DNA of 64,000 bases. Origin: Alitta virens. Its lineage: Eukaryota > Annelida > Polychaeta > Phyllodocida > Nereididae. Below the pieces are notes generated by a model, which saw only the letters and a list, made by a program, of their open reading frames with translations, was not told where the DNA came from and ran no database searches. The stretch spans positions 14,482,162 to 14,546,161 of the forward strand of contig OW028581.1 in the NCBI GenBank assembly GCA_932294295.1, read 5' to 3'. Both the position numbers and the translations under genes were made by a program. This document shows positions 12,400 through 24,358 of this stretch, in pieces (within the stretch, counting starts at the first letter, position 1; each line of letters opens with the position of its first letter).

Positions 12400-14100
12400 A
12401 TCTACTACGTTTTCAGTGACCTCTTGTGGTACTTTTTTGCCCCATTCCTCAGCAATTAAGTGTGGGTTCAAAAACAAAATAATGAACCTTCATTTTTCTT
12501 TTTTTGCTGATTCACTTTTAAGTATTTCCCTCGGTGATCGCAAATTGAGAATTGCTGTCGTGATATACATAAATCCCCATTAGATTAGCATTGGGATTAA
12601 TACATGTTTTCTGCTGTATGCTTCAATAATCTAACATGCGAAATTGAAACATTCAAAATTACTTATAAAAAAAGGAAAACTGTGGTGTACTGTACCCCAC
12701 AACAAATTGTGAATGAGAGCATTCAAAAATGCTACCTTCACGTGGTTGGTGGGACAAACTAAAATTGAAAGGCATTACAGACCGATGATGTATCTACACA
12801 CCATGCTATTGCGTGTGTAGCGTAAATCTGCAAGATATGTCTTCATTGAAAATGGTGGCACGACACGAAGACATTCTTTTAAAAATAGGGCCGTTGTGTG
12901 TGTGCCAATGAAATGATATTTGGTAGGTCTGCATGTTATATTATGTCTGTGTAGGTGTCTTCTCATAGTCAAAAAGAAGCATTGTGTAATATATATGTCC
13001 CAAGTACCATGACTACAGTTGTCGCAGTATTGTATGGGGAGGAAGTGTTGTTAATTATTACTGAAAGAAATCATTAAAGATTGCCAAAAACTGTTTCAGA
13101 ATTTTTTTTTTTTGCTGATAGGTATAATTGTTTGATATTAATATGGTCTTCATTGATGTGATGTGTACAGGATGTGGGCAATGTCTTAAGAATGAGTTAC
13201 AAAATGATATTTGGACATCTATACAGACTGATGTCAGAGGATGTCAAATGTGGTATCAATGGTCAGGACTTCGCCATTGGTGATGCGCTGTACACTGAAG
13301 TCTTGAACCCAGGATTCTTCAAGGAACAGTGGACACTTCCTTTGGGCCTCCAAACATTGTTGAGGTCCTGTTGGAATGTTGGCCGTCTTAAATTTATGGA
13401 TATCTATGAAAGTCGTGACAATGATGAATGGTGTGGACTCCTTTATTTGAAAATGCCGTGCCTGTGATAGCATGTGACTTTCATCCAATTGGGCTGGGGT
13501 TCACTATGGCTTTATACTGAATGGAACTGAATTTGGAAGCTACATATATTTGAAATTTGAATTAACATGAGATGAATGTTTAAAACTGCACTCAATTAAG
13601 CGAGTTACATTCAGCAGCTTTATTGGTGATGTGCTGCGTTCTGGAGTCCAACCAGCATCAACAGTGTTCAGTTCAAGTTAGTTGGGTGGACTCCGACTCA
13701 GATACTTGTATAGTTTTCTGCTATAAAATTGAAGATATTACAGTAAAATAGCAGGGTACCTTTGAGAGGCATTGTGTTTATCAAGGTAGTGATCATGCAT
13801 AATATGGAGGTCCTGGTAAGGCATTTATCTGCTAAATGAGCGGCATTAAATTCCAATTGCAAAGCATAGTTGGGGAGAGTTCAGTTCTGCAGATCCTATT
13901 GTGACTTAGCACATCCAGATTTCAGCAGCACTTTACAGCATGCTGTGTGTTGTCTCACCCTCGAATAACACAATTGTGGATGTGAACAAACAGCTGCTTT
14001 GTTGCTATTGATTTCGCACAAGAGTTCAATCTGGCCATGTTCGTGCTAGGAGTAGTTCTGCGTGCTGTGTTAGTGGCGCCAAAGTCTAGGATCACTAGTG
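12400..14100. other. Gene-free stretch
   Basis: No supported gene. One open frame at 13174-13467 follows an acceptor-like TACAG but has no family resemblance, no good donor and no neighbouring exon. Confidence 0.45.
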
Positions 14101-14117
14101 CTAGCCATCAGAAGTGG

Positions 14118-15026
14118 TGCTGCGAACAGATATCCCTCTCCAAAAGCGATCCCTACTATCTTTTCCGCCTGTAAGTTGAGAAAGGGTATCGAGATTATTC
14201 GCCGATGCGCAAAATCATCGACGGCCAATTCGTTGACAGCCATTTCATTTGATAACCAACCTGTTGACATGAGGATGGCAAACTCGTTGACAATGCCTGT
14301 GGCCCTACCATCTCGTAGAAAGAAAATCGTGGCTCTACTAACTCATTGACATGTCGACAAGTTGGTTCTGTAAACTCGTTGATACAGATATTTCCCGGCT
14401 GTCAGCAGGCGGGGGCCTAGCTTAGAGGTAGCGCTCTGGGCTTCCAACCGCTGGGTCCCGGGTTCGATTCCCGGTCGAGCCTAAGTTGGATGGCTGTTTC
14501 ATCCTTCGTCTCATTGCCATGGTCCCTGCCTGTCCTAATTAGCCCAATTGGTGCATAAATACAGGACGTAAAGCCCTAATCACCCACCCACCCGGCTGTC
14601 AGTCTCCCTTTGCCCCCCTCTGTCACGGTTTTATGGTATTATCTCCATAAATTCTTGGGGAGTACAGAAATTTTATGGACATCCTTTTATAGATCTCAAA
14701 TGCATAGTAGCAATGGAAGCTTTATTAACCAAGTGTGTGTCAACGAAATGGTCATTGGGCGGATTAGCTGTCAACAAATTTGCATTAATAGGTCGATGAG
14801 ATGGTAAGGACCTGTCAGAGAGATGGTTGTTGTGGTCAAAAGTTTGTCAAAGACTTAGTGTCTCCAAATTAATACGAGTTGGTTTGTCAACGAATTTGTA
14901 TGAGGCCTTCTAATGTGTCAACAACTTGGGTTATCAACGATTTGCGTGTCGATGAATTGACCTGTATTCGAGAAAGTTGTGCTGTGAAAAAAAAAACCCC
15001 TTCTCCAGTCGCGATCCCTTACATTT
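14118..15026. mobile_element. Foldback-type element with inverted arrays of a 12-bp motif, split by a SINE
   Basis: A motif close to AATTCGTTGACA recurs four or more times in forward orientation at 14221-14385. It recurs about six times as its reverse complement (TGTCAACGAATT) at 14738-14965. A SINE occupies the centre (14406-14590). Directly repeated sequence of about 40 bp with a gcgatccct core lies outside the arrays at 14118-14157 and 14983-15026. Exact ends are uncertain. Confidence 0.55.
14406..14590 (+). mobile_element. tRNA-derived SINE (family A, copy 1)
   Basis: The head contains polymerase III promoter boxes: a box A-like TAGCTTAGAGGTAGCGC and a box B GGTTCGATTCC. The anticodon-loop-like CTTCCAA suggests descent from tRNA-Gly(TCC), but the cloverleaf is imperfect, so it is not a working tRNA. 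A non-tRNA body follows, ending in a CCCA-type tail. A 12-bp target duplication (CCCGGCTGTCAG, 14394-14405 and 14591-14602) shows retroposition. Other copies lie at 24087, 25623, 26341 and 28763. Confidence 0.85.
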
Positions 15027-15581
15027 TTTAAGCTGGAGGTATTAATGAATGGCCTAAGTCAAGTACAGAGCAAACCTGTGGATCTTCACCTTGTTCACCA
15101 TTTGCTTTCCACCAGTACTCGAGTAAGCGCCATACTCCCTGAAGCCTGCTTCTGCAAAAGAGTCAACCTCACAATTATAGAAACTTGGCCCTTACTGGCA
15201 GTTCTTTACCCTCTCGAAACAGATATGTTGATAAACTGATGTTTTCTTGTTTACAATCAAAACTTTCTGTATAAAATCCAGGTGCTGTCAGTACTGTCAA
15301 TGTTATCAAAGGCAATGTAAGTATGAGTAGAAAAGCCTGATTTCCTTTTTTTAATTTATTTTTGGTGACCTCATTTTACCCATTTCTACAAATGGTTTTC
15401 AAATTATTAAGTTGTATGTTCTTGTGATTTGAGACATGTAGCATGGCAATTGTTGTCACTATAATGCTGTGACTTCTGCTACAGTTAAAACTACCTCTTT
15501 TTGGCAATGGTCAACTTTTGGTGAGGCTACATATCCCTGCAGCAATAATTACATGGTCTATTGCTTGGTCATTGTGTTAAA

Positions 15582-15690
15582 ATGTTCTGTGCCTCCTTGT
15601 GGCAAGGGTGGTAACACTGTGGATGAAGACCTCATGCCCCAGTAACCAACAGGGCTCTGTGCAATGCCCACTATGCATGTCTCATCCCAT
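15582..15690 (+). mobile_element. SINE-like repeat family B, fragment
   Basis: This fragment shares the stretch running from a CTGGGCCTCC-like start, through GGCAAGGGTGG, to the AACAGG..TGTGCAATG-like part with the complete copy at 16218-16463. It is diverged and truncated. Confidence 0.5.
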
Positions 15691-16217
15691 ACCAAGCCCA
15701 AATGTGAATAATATCACTCGTCCACTGCCTAACCGAGACCCCATGCATTGATGCTGGTAATTTTGATTTACATGAAAAGACAGGTGGAATAAGGACAGGT
15801 GGTAATTTAACGTCATCACCGAAAAACACAACAACTGGCAGCCCTCCTCAGGACTTGTCTGAGGTTAAACTCCATCCAGCCTAGATTTAAGGCACCTATC
15901 ATAGACCTTTCATCCATCTAGCTTGCCATCAGGCATGCGTATTTCCCCTATTTTTATATGTCTTGTGTAAATCAATTTTTAGAAATAGTTAAGTAGGTGT
16001 CATACCTTAAAGTTATTCAAGAATAATTAACAAGCAAATTTTTCTAATCTACATCCAAAACTTTCTGTATAAAATTCAAGTGCTGTCAGTACCCCCTCAC
16101 GGGGGTCAGGATTAATCTCTATGAGTGAAGACCCACAGACATGTAATAATTTACCACGATAAATTATTGGCAAAAGCTCGCTTTTTGTCCATTTGGGCTG
16201 AGATTAGTTCTGCTTTA

Positions 16218-16463
16218 AGCCCTCGAAAGTCCTGGGCCTCCACGCGGCGAGGGTGGAAAAACTTGGGGTGAAGTCCTCTATCCCCAGTGGCTAAAACAGG
16301 ACAGTGCGCATTGCACAAGCTGCTCCAGCTATCCAACGCAGACAATTATTGATTTTTTTACATGCTTCTGGTTTCTACTACCAACTATAGATAATCTTAC
16401 CCTAGAGAGCCTCTACATAGCCCACTCAGGTGCTGATGAGGCGTTAAACAATAACACTAACTA
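16218..16463 (+). mobile_element. SINE-like repeat family B, complete copy with 15-bp target duplication
   Basis: A 246-bp insertion is flanked by perfect 15-bp direct repeats, ATTAGTTCTGCTTTA, at 16203-16217 and 16464-16478. It ends in a TTAAACAATAACACTAACTAA-type tail. It lies between the DIRS 3' terminal repeat and the internal complementary region, so it inserted after that DIRS copy. I cannot assign a tRNA, 7SL or 5S head with confidence. Fragments of the family lie at 15582, 29041 and 37800. Confidence 0.75.
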
Positions 16464-16600
16464 ATTAGTTCTGCTTTATAGACTTTCGCGCCACCGGTGA
16501 TGTCACCGCCTCACTGTGGGCTTTAGCCCTCTCCATCCAGCCATTCTTAACATCGAAGCTAAGCAGCTGAGGGGAGGCGGGTGGGAGTGAATTTGTACCA

Positions 16601-16722
16601 CATGTATGTGGGTCTTCACTCATAGAGATTAATCCTGACCCCCGCGATGGGGGAGGATTCCAACTCTATTTCGTCCATCCCCACAGATGTGGTAATAATT
16701 TACCACAATAAATTATTGGCAA
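16601..16722 (-). repeat. DIRS internal complementary region
   Basis: Bases 16601-16655 are the reverse complement of the outer left terminus (16089-16144, about 52 bp, few mismatches). The adjoining 16656-16722 is complementary to the outer right terminus (about 21686-21765). In DIRS elements this fused complement is thought to template the circle junction. Confidence 0.75.
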
Positions 16723-17089
16723 GATACCCTAAGTGGAGGAGGGAATGCTGCTGTCTGTAAGGACTGAGAATCATAACTAGTGAAGTTAAACTCACTTTCT
16801 CATTTGATCTAATCCTTTTATCTCTATGATCCGAATATGAATTCTGATCCTTTTTCAGATTAAGTTTTCTGAATAGAAAAATAAACAGTGTGATTTTTTC
16901 CACCAGTCAGCTTTTAATTCATGTACTACCATTACGAAAAACAGTATAATTAGTTCCCAACAAATACAAGTTATTCAATAACATTGTCCCTCTGTATTTA
17001 CATAACCGTTATACCTTATGTAACCTCAAATACATGTAATTTACTTCCCCGCCACAACCGGGTGCAATCTAAACTTATTATTCTTTCCT

Positions 17090-17640
17090 TGCGGCCTGAA
17101 ATCCGCCGGATAATAGGAGGAAAATGTACTTTGTGAGTCCCATGTGCCTGCACATAAAATGTCTTCAACTGAATGGGCACCACTCTTGTAAGCCCATGAA
17201 ACTGCTACCCTGCGCACCTCATGCGCATGGGCATGTTAATCTGAACTGTAACCTAATTTAATACATTTCACTATCCAAGCAGAAACGGTTTGTGATGACA
17301 CTTCACCCTTACCATGAATCTTTTGGAACAGTCTTTCCTCTGGGTTAGCCCCCCCCCCCCCCCCCCCCAGTGGCCGTTAGATAGAAGTGTAAGGCCCTAA
17401 CTGGACATAACAACCGATCCTCATTATCCTGCCCAGAAAAGGGAGTGAGGCGTGGAATGAAAAAGGGGTTGGGATCTTGGTTAGCAATTGATGATTTAGG
17501 TAAGAATCCCAGTACTGCGCAAGTGAACCCCTGATTTAGAAAAGATGAGATCTCTTTCATCTCTTAAAAGGGCTTGGAGTTCACCCCTGCGTTTGGCTGA
17601 GGCTAATGCCAGAAGAAAGACTTGTCTTCACGGTGACTCT
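17090..17640 (-). pseudogene. DIRS tyrosine recombinase domain (broken)
   Basis: On the minus strand the segment near 17560-17610 encodes a LLALASAKRRGEL-like stretch that carries the first catalytic Arg region of DIRS recombinases. An RLLCPVRALHFYL-like stretch follows near 17370-17420. Then come HEVR (the H-x-x-R pair, about 17215-17230) and a terminal SSYYP Tyr region near 17105-17120. The R/H-R/Y order matches tyrosine recombinases, which integrate DIRS circles. A run of 20 C at 17349-17368 lies inside the domain, and the frame is not continuous. Confidence 0.8.
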
Positions 17641-17842
17641 AGTCTTGGAATCTCTATCAGACCAAGACATAGGTTCAAATGGAAGTTGTCGGGAGTTTCT
17701 CTAAAACAATTGACAGGTCCCACTCTGGTATCCTAATTCTCCTCGGAACACTAGATTGCCGAAGTGACTTTACTAACATAGACAAACAAGGGTCTTCGTT
17801 GGGACACCATTTACACCTTTCACCACCGATACGAAGGCAGAT

Positions 17843-19135
17843 TTATAATTTGCAATTGTTCTTGGTTAGATTTCCAGCACTTCTCACAAATAGACTAAAA
17901 ATTCTGCCAAATCTAACAGTCGCAGTGCCGGCACATTTATCTGAGTGATTACACCAATTGTTAAACTTGTAGTAAGACTCGTATAATCGTAGTGATGAAC
18001 GACGTTGTGGTGCTGCTGCCAGTTCTGCAACCTTCTTAGAAAATCCTGCCTTTCTAATCTGTTGTTGGATAGATGCCACACGTGAAGTTGTAACATTGCT
18101 GGATTGTTGTGGTAGATGGTTGTTTGTAGTTGTCTTAGCAGCCTTCGATTGTTCGGTAGGGTAATCGGAAAGTCTGCCAACAGGCTTAACATTGTGGGGT
18201 ACCATGACTGGGTCTGCCAGCATGGTGCTACTAGAACTGGAGTTGCTGATGACCTTGTTAACTTGCTCAATACTGGGAGTATTACCGTTGGAGGAAAGGC
18301 ATACGCTACCAGGTTTGTCCAATCTAGTGACAATGCATCTGTCTCCCATGCTAGAGGATCTGGGAAGGGGGACACAAATAACTCCAGCTGTTTGTTCCAT
18401 CTCGTCGCAAAGAGGTCGACCTGAAGATCTGGAACTGCTTAATGAATCTTCTTGAAGTTTGCACCACTGTTCAATTTTTATGTTATTTTCATTTGTAAGA
18501 GCTAGCATTCCTGTTGCTAGTTTGATGTACATACCTAGAAAAGTCAGTTGTTGGGATGGGACCAAGCCTGATTTCTCTTGGTTGATCTTCCATCCTAGAT
18601 GAGACATCAGATTGACTACATACTGAGTGTCTTGTACTGCTTGTAAGCGAGTTGATGCTCTGACCAGCCAGTCGTCTAGGTATCTGTGTATCGTTATACC
18701 CTTTGATCTCACCTGAGACGCTACTGGACTCAGCATCTTCGTAAAGATTCGGGGAGCTATATTTAATCCGAAACACATTGCTGTGAACTGGTACACTTGT
18801 CCTTGCAGGCAAATTCTGAGGAATTTCCTGAAATCTGGGTGGACTGGTATGTGCAGATACTCATCAGGTAGATCTATTGATGTCATCCACTCTCCCTGGT
18901 TCAGTTGACTCCTAACTCTCAGGTCGTTTTCCATCTTGAAAGTTGGGCAACGATGTGTTGGTTTAATATATTTAAGTCCATGACTGGCCGAAAGCCACCG
19001 TTTCTTTTTGGCACCTTGAACATGTGCGAATAAACCCCTGGGTCTATTACCTGAGGGATTTCCAGTGCGTGTTTTTGTGTCGTAGAGCGCACACTTCTTG
19101 GAGTAAGAATGTTCTCTTTTCTGGATGACAGACAG
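17843..19135 (-). pseudogene. DIRS reverse transcriptase and RNase H region (broken, C-terminal part)
   Basis: Recognisable minus-strand motifs in order are a VPKRNGGFRPVMDL stretch (about 18990-19030), SIDLPDEYLHIPVHP (about 18850-18890), and the catalytic YLDDW (about 18665-18690) that is DIRS-like in place of YxDD. Downstream, in another frame at 17884-18375, is the WYPTMLSLLADFPITLP stretch that joins RNase H and recombinase in DIRS proteins. At least two frameshifts separate these pieces (near 18930 and between about 18350 and 18480). The N-terminal part of the reverse transcriptase lies beyond the LINE insertion, at 19908-20100. Confidence 0.8.
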
Positions 19136-19907
19136 ACAAATGACTTTATTTGGAATATAGCTAAATAGCATACATACCTGGGGGCCCCTCTAAGGTATTT
19201 CACCGCTTTTGAGGTGGTCCCCCAACAATATTACATTGATTTTATACAAAATTTTTAGTAGCTAACAGGTAGATGTTTAAGAAACAATAACATAAATAAG
19301 ATAATAATAATAACAATGAAAAGATTACGTATATATAAATAGATAACAGAGTTGTGAATTGTGTGTGATGCAATGCAGTTAACTTCCATGGAAACCACTT
19401 ATAATCTTAAGAAGTAAATAGATAAATTGATAGAAAAAAAGGAGTATGTTAGTTAGCTTGAGTCTCTATTGCTGAAGTCTGCTCAGGTATTTGTCTGCAA
19501 ACATAACAGCCTGGGTCCTGACAAGTATTATCATAATTATTTAGAATTGATATTTTAATATAGTCTGAGTACCCTTTTAAGCTATGTGTATGAACTTTAC
19601 AAAGTATACTAGCAGTGCAGGCGTTGACAATACTGGGCAGTCGCTTCATTACTGAGCATTTGGAAAAAATGTATTTTAGTCTCGGTGTGACATATTCAGC
19701 GTTTCTTCTGGTATAATAGTCATGTTGGTCGGCAAAACGAATCAAGATTATGTTTGTGAAGTAATCAGGGAGATAACTTTGCATGTATTTAAAGTAGAAT
19801 TTCAGCTCTTGTTGCTTGTATATATCATGTATTTTAAGTAAATTAAATTGCTTACTGGTAACACTATGTGATAGGGTTGTTGCTGTAGAGATAGGAATTT
19901 GTGAAAA
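19127..19907 (-). mobile_element. 5'-truncated LINE (CR1/L2-like) inserted in the DIRS reverse transcriptase
   Basis: The minus-strand frame 19784-19449, extended upstream to about 19870, encodes the end of a non-LTR reverse transcriptase protein. It runs LLKIHDIYKQQELKFYFKYM, then LPDYF, then DYYTRRNAEY, the usual C-terminal pattern of CR1/L2/jockey-group ORF2. The 3' end is an AATAAA followed by a short TGTC-type tail (GACAGACAGACA on the plus strand near 19127-19138), typical of CR1/L2 elements. Only the last 0.8 kb is present. DIRS coding resumes directly on both sides, so this is a clean nested insertion; no target duplication is evident. Confidence 0.75.
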
Positions 19908-21160
19908 CTATGTCAGGTCGTGCATTAATACTGTCATGTGCCACCGTGATGCCTCTAAATTGTGCCATTGCTGTAGAAAGAACATTAACTTTCCTCCCAC
20001 TGGGACTAAGGGTAGTGGGGTCGCTGGTATTAGCACGTAGTCACTGCTTGGTACTATTTCGCGATCTGTAGGAGGTGTTAGGTCTGTTGCCAAACGGTTG
20101 TCTGTTGCCTCTCCCTCTCCCACTTCTGAAGCTGCCTCTTGGCGTGTAGCTCTGTGGCCTTGGAAACTCACGCTTGACAGAAAAGGGTCTTGATGATGAA
20201 GTACTAGCCCGAGCTGCTAAGCTTAAGAGCCGAGTCTGGCCCTCAGACTGGGACATGACATGTAATTCACCCAGGGAATTACCAAACATCACTTCCTGAT
20301 TGCCCGGCAATGGTTGAAATTGTAGCCATGTCTTAGCATGCTTCGGGACTCTAATCTCGTCGCGTTATGACAGGAAGGCTTTCCTGCGAATCACTAAGCT
20401 AGAGGCGACTGAAGACACCACCCACTGCGTTGTGTGTCTCAATGCGTGAAGCGCGGCTGCTCAGGATTGCTCAATCATAATTTTGTCCTGGTTTGGCGCC
20501 ATGAGCAGGTGACCCAAAGTGCCCAATGCTAGGAGGGAATGTCTTGCTAAGGTCTCCAAGGAGGCTAGATCCTCCGATGGGATTGTGATCTTGGAGGAGC
20601 TTGTACCTCTTTTCAGGAGTGCTATTTCTTCCACCGTGAACTTCGGCGCGACCGATGGTACTGACTGAACCTGAGCGTCTACATAGTACCTTTTCCTGAA
20701 GTCTGGTATCCCCCCCCCCCCCCTGCGGCTTGTTGGTGGCTGTTGGTGGAGTAGAACTGGGGTCCTCTGGTGAGAACCACCGTCTGCCCCACATTGCTTC
20801 CATTGCGGCTTGTAGGGAAGCGGTGACTAGGGGGGAGTCTGGGAAGCATTCCATTTCTTCCTCCATTGACGGGGTCCCTGCTGCTGTGAGTTGCGGGAGC
20901 TTGGGTTTCTTCCTGGGTGGCTCTTCCTCTGGTCTGAGAACCGACCAAACCAGTTGTACCAGGTCCCGCCAGGGCGGGAATTCTCCTTCCCGGTTTGCCT
21001 CCTCTTCCTCCTGTAGAGAGTCGTCTTCCTCTCTGAAAAACGAGGGCAGTAGGATTTGGCTTATGAAAATGTATGACCCAGTAGGCCTCTCTGGCGAAAC
21101 ATTTATTTCCGCCAAAGGGCAGAGTTTCGGGTCGGCCTTATCTTTTCCCAAACTTCACAA
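19908..21160 (-). pseudogene. DIRS gag-like region and N-terminal reverse transcriptase (broken)
   Basis: Minus-strand frames at 21151-20471 (acidic, Pro-rich) and 20310-20041 (Ser/Arg/Gly-rich, with RGRGNRQP) resemble DIRS gag proteins in composition and position. The frame 20171-19908 carries PVGGKLMFFLQQWHNL, the start of the DIRS reverse transcriptase, and is cut by the LINE. A 14-base poly-C tract at 20710-20723 lies in the gag part. Frames are not continuous. Confidence 0.65.
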
Positions 21161-21945
21161 TTTTTGCCTTTTGTTTTATATTGATAAATTATGAGTGAAA
21201 TAGCGTCTACCCCTGCTGATTTCAGCAGTTGAGAGGAATTGCGTCCGTTTCTTTACTTCTTCCATAAAGACAGAGACATTTCGTTTGTATGAGTGCGTCA
21301 ACACGTCATGGTCGCCATTGTTTTTCGTCGAAATAATAATTTGAAAGTGTCTACCACTGCATGCCTGTGCAGGTGAGAGGCCTAAATATACATCTGAGAT
21401 TCAAAAGAGAATTTTCAGAGGTAACGTCAACTTACCGGTCATCCAGCTCTCTCTGGAGAGACTCAATTTGGCCTAAGATAGTGTCGCGGTTCCTCCTTCG
21501 AGCGTTTCCACCCGTGTCGTTCATGCCGGTTTGTTCCTCAGACATGTTTTTTTTAAAGCTGACTGTAGGAGAGTTTAGCCCGTCCGAACTCTATGCTGAG
21601 ATATTAAGAATGGCTGGATGGAGAGGACTAAAGTCCACAGCGATGCAGGACGTCACCGGTGGCTCGAAAATGGACAAAATGCGAGCTTTTGCCAATAATT
21701 TATCGTGGTAAATTATTACCACATGTCTGTGGGGATGAACGAACTAGAGAATAAGTATTGGAGTCAAGTGAAAGTAGTATAGATCATCATGCAACTAATT
21801 ATTATAAAATTGCTAATTATAAAAAAAAAACTTTTGAATGGGTTGAGCATGGCAATACTGTGATTAAATATTTAATAATTGCACATGAATTGTACAACAT
21901 TTACGGCTGTCATTGCTAAGTATGGGATGCTAAGGAATATGAAGG

Positions 21946-22915
21946 AAGCAACACAATTTTTAGCATTTTTCCCAAAAATTCCAATATTATGAACAAAAAA
22001 AGAATGAAACAAATGTCATGAAAAGAAGCTTAAAAGTGAAAGTACTATAATCTAGATATATCATTGGCAAAATGTTACTGATGTAAGGATCATAGAGTCA
22101 TTGATATGAGGGTTTGAAAGAGTACCTGTCCAAATTTTCATATTTTCCTTTTTTCAATAAAATTATCTGTCATAAATGTTCATGAAATCCCAAAAAGGTA
22201 TCTCTACACTATTTTAGAAATATTCTTACTAAGTTTTGTACACATGTAGGAGCAGTAGTGTGTGAGTCCTGCTCTGGAAACACATTTTTGTTTTATTTTA
22301 TGTTTTCATTTTTCTTTAAATATTAAAAAAAAAGCTCAGATATGTCAATGTGACTATCAAAATGCACAGCTAAGCTATATAGAGTAATAACATACACAAT
22401 ATTGTTAGGGTAAGTGCATTAATGGTAGAGTTTTGCTTCGAAAACACAATTTAACACAAATTTAAGCATTTTTTCAGATTTTCCATTATTTTGTAATTAG
22501 CATGAAATGAATATCAAAATGAAGTTTAAAAAGTGAAAATACTATAATTTAGATATTTTAGTGATACAATTTCATTCATGTAAGGTAAATAGTGCCTTTT
22601 ATATGGAGGTTTGAAAAAGTAGGAATTTTCCCTATTTTGCCCTAATTTTAAAATACTATAGTATTTACGGCCATGAGACCCCCAAAAGGCACTACTACAC
22701 TATTTTAGACATATTATGACAAAGTTTTATGCATGTAGGTGCAGTAGTGTCAGAGTTCTGCTCCGAAAATATTTTGTAAGACATAGCCAACATATGTCAA
22801 TGTGACTATCAAAAGGCACCACTAGGCCATATAGAGTATTACTGTACAAAATTTTGTTAATTTTGTTGGTAAGTGCATTAGTGTTAGAGTTCTGCTCCGG
22901 AAACGAAAGTGTTAC
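21946..22915. repeat. Diverged tandem duplication of about 480 bp (two units)
   Basis: The first unit (about 21946-22440) and the second (about 22440-22915) share ordered matches. These include the stretch reading aaaagtgaaa(g/a)tactataat, the dacactattttaga segment, the gcagtagtgt..gagt(c/t)ctgctc segment, and caatgtgactatcaaaa. No coding potential. The origin is unknown. Confidence 0.6.
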
Positions 22916-24086
22916 GCCCAACCGTCTGCCCGTCGGACGGACATTGATGATAACAAAAACCCTTTTCAAACTTCGTTCGCTGAGGGCTACAAAAGTGAAA
23001 ACATAAAAGAAAGCAGTATGGAGCATTTGGTACAAGGAATCAGCATTATCAGATTATATATTTTTTTCCATCAACTCCATTCAATTTTCATTTGATACCT
23101 ACATAGGCTGACCCGCCTCTCCAGCAAATATTGGTTCATAGGAGCTGCAATTTGACAAAATCAAGCAGGCCTCATAAGCTTTAGCATCATTCCCTCTCAC
23201 GTGGTATGGTTAGGTGGTAGTTGTTTAATGTCTAATAAAAGCAGGCCCATTGCTTTTTAAAATGACTTTTCTTGCTCAGATCTGCTGGATGGCATATGCT
23301 TTCAAGTCTCAGTTGCAGTTAGATAGATATGCTAATATCCAAATGCAACGAGAAAATGTTGTTAATAATATTATGGTGTATGCAATCTTGTCTTATACAA
23401 TTGCAATAATTCTTTGCAAAATGTGCATTTATGTTGGGACAATATATTATATTTACAAACATGCAAAATTCTTCTGATGTCAATGATAACAACAAATGGC
23501 AACTGATATGTGATTTCAGAATTGGGTCAGGATATCCCCTCTCTGGTTCCCTGAGTGAAGAAACACTCAGGTTGGGTCTGGCAAATTCCGTGATCTGATT
23601 GGTTGATAACTAGCATACACAGATTGTGACGTCACCTTCCAATTGACAGACCCGACCTGTCTCCTTACTTGCGACGAGAACAAGTCAGGGATATCCCTGG
23701 GAATTCCTGCATATGCGTGGCTAATTGCGCCTGTTGCAATCCTGTGCGTGCACGCTAGCGGACACAAGTTAATTCTTTATTGATTGATTTTTCACTAACC
23801 ACGCTTCACCGACAAATTGATAGCCAGCTTAAGATGTATCCCTTCATATCATGTCTTTCACCAGTGTAGCCACTGTCTGATCCAGATTTTATGTGGTGGA
23901 AGGTCTCATGTTCTTTACATTTCTTGATTTGTGCTCCTGTAAGTAATTACCTCACTTGTGCTGTATTCGTTCGTTTTCTAAGCATCCTCTCCTCTTGGCA
24001 ATCCTGACATGAATGACCCTGCTGTGGTTAACACATTAATTTCACCCTACTACTATTACTACTACTCCAAAGTCTGGTTATGATGG

Positions 24087-24166
24087 GGGTTAGTGGTGAT
24101 GATTCTCACTCAGTGGGCTTCCAACCACTGGGTCCTGGGTTCAATTCCTGGTCAAGCAGTTCATCC
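24087..24166 (+). mobile_element. tRNA-derived SINE (family A, decayed fragment)
   Basis: It keeps the CTTCCAACCACTGGGTCC core and a mutated box B (GGTTCAATTCC) found in the other copies. The body is lost. The substitutions suggest an old copy. Confidence 0.6.
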
Positions 24167-24358
24167 GTGTTCCTTTCAGCATGCCTTGCAGCAGATTATG
24201 TTAGTGTGCATATCTGCAGATGAGTAAATGCGACAATGTCCAAACCAACGCAATGTTCAAAGTAACCCCCAATAATGTAACCATCACATACAAAACCAAT
24301 AATCCTGTGATGCTATGGAATATTTACATTTAACTGTATATCTATATTATATATGTAT

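Larger units (their letters stand above)
16089..21765 (-). mobile_element. DIRS-type tyrosine-recombinase retrotransposon, decayed, with nested insertions
   Basis: Read on the minus strand, the order is 5' inverted repeat (about 21660-21765), gag-like region, reverse transcriptase/RNase H, tyrosine recombinase, internal complementary region and 3' inverted repeat (16089-16200). About 70 bases of the two ends are inverted copies of each other (core AATAATTTACCAC). The internal region 16601-16722 is complementary to the extreme outer sequence of both ends, the hallmark of DIRS circular-intermediate replication. Reading frames are broken by shifts and stops, so the copy is dead. It is interrupted by a LINE fragment (19127-19907) and a SINE (16218-16463). 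Without the LINE it is about 4.9 kb, within the usual DIRS size. Confidence 0.85.

Noticed and set aside
13174..13467. A 97-codon coding exon after an acceptor-like site
   Set aside because: No family resemblance, no partner exon, no good donor, and the first codon is not ATG.
14410..14482. A functional tRNA-Gly gene
   Set aside because: The polymerase III boxes are good, but the anticodon and acceptor stems do not pair properly, and the sequence continues into a SINE body with a target duplication.
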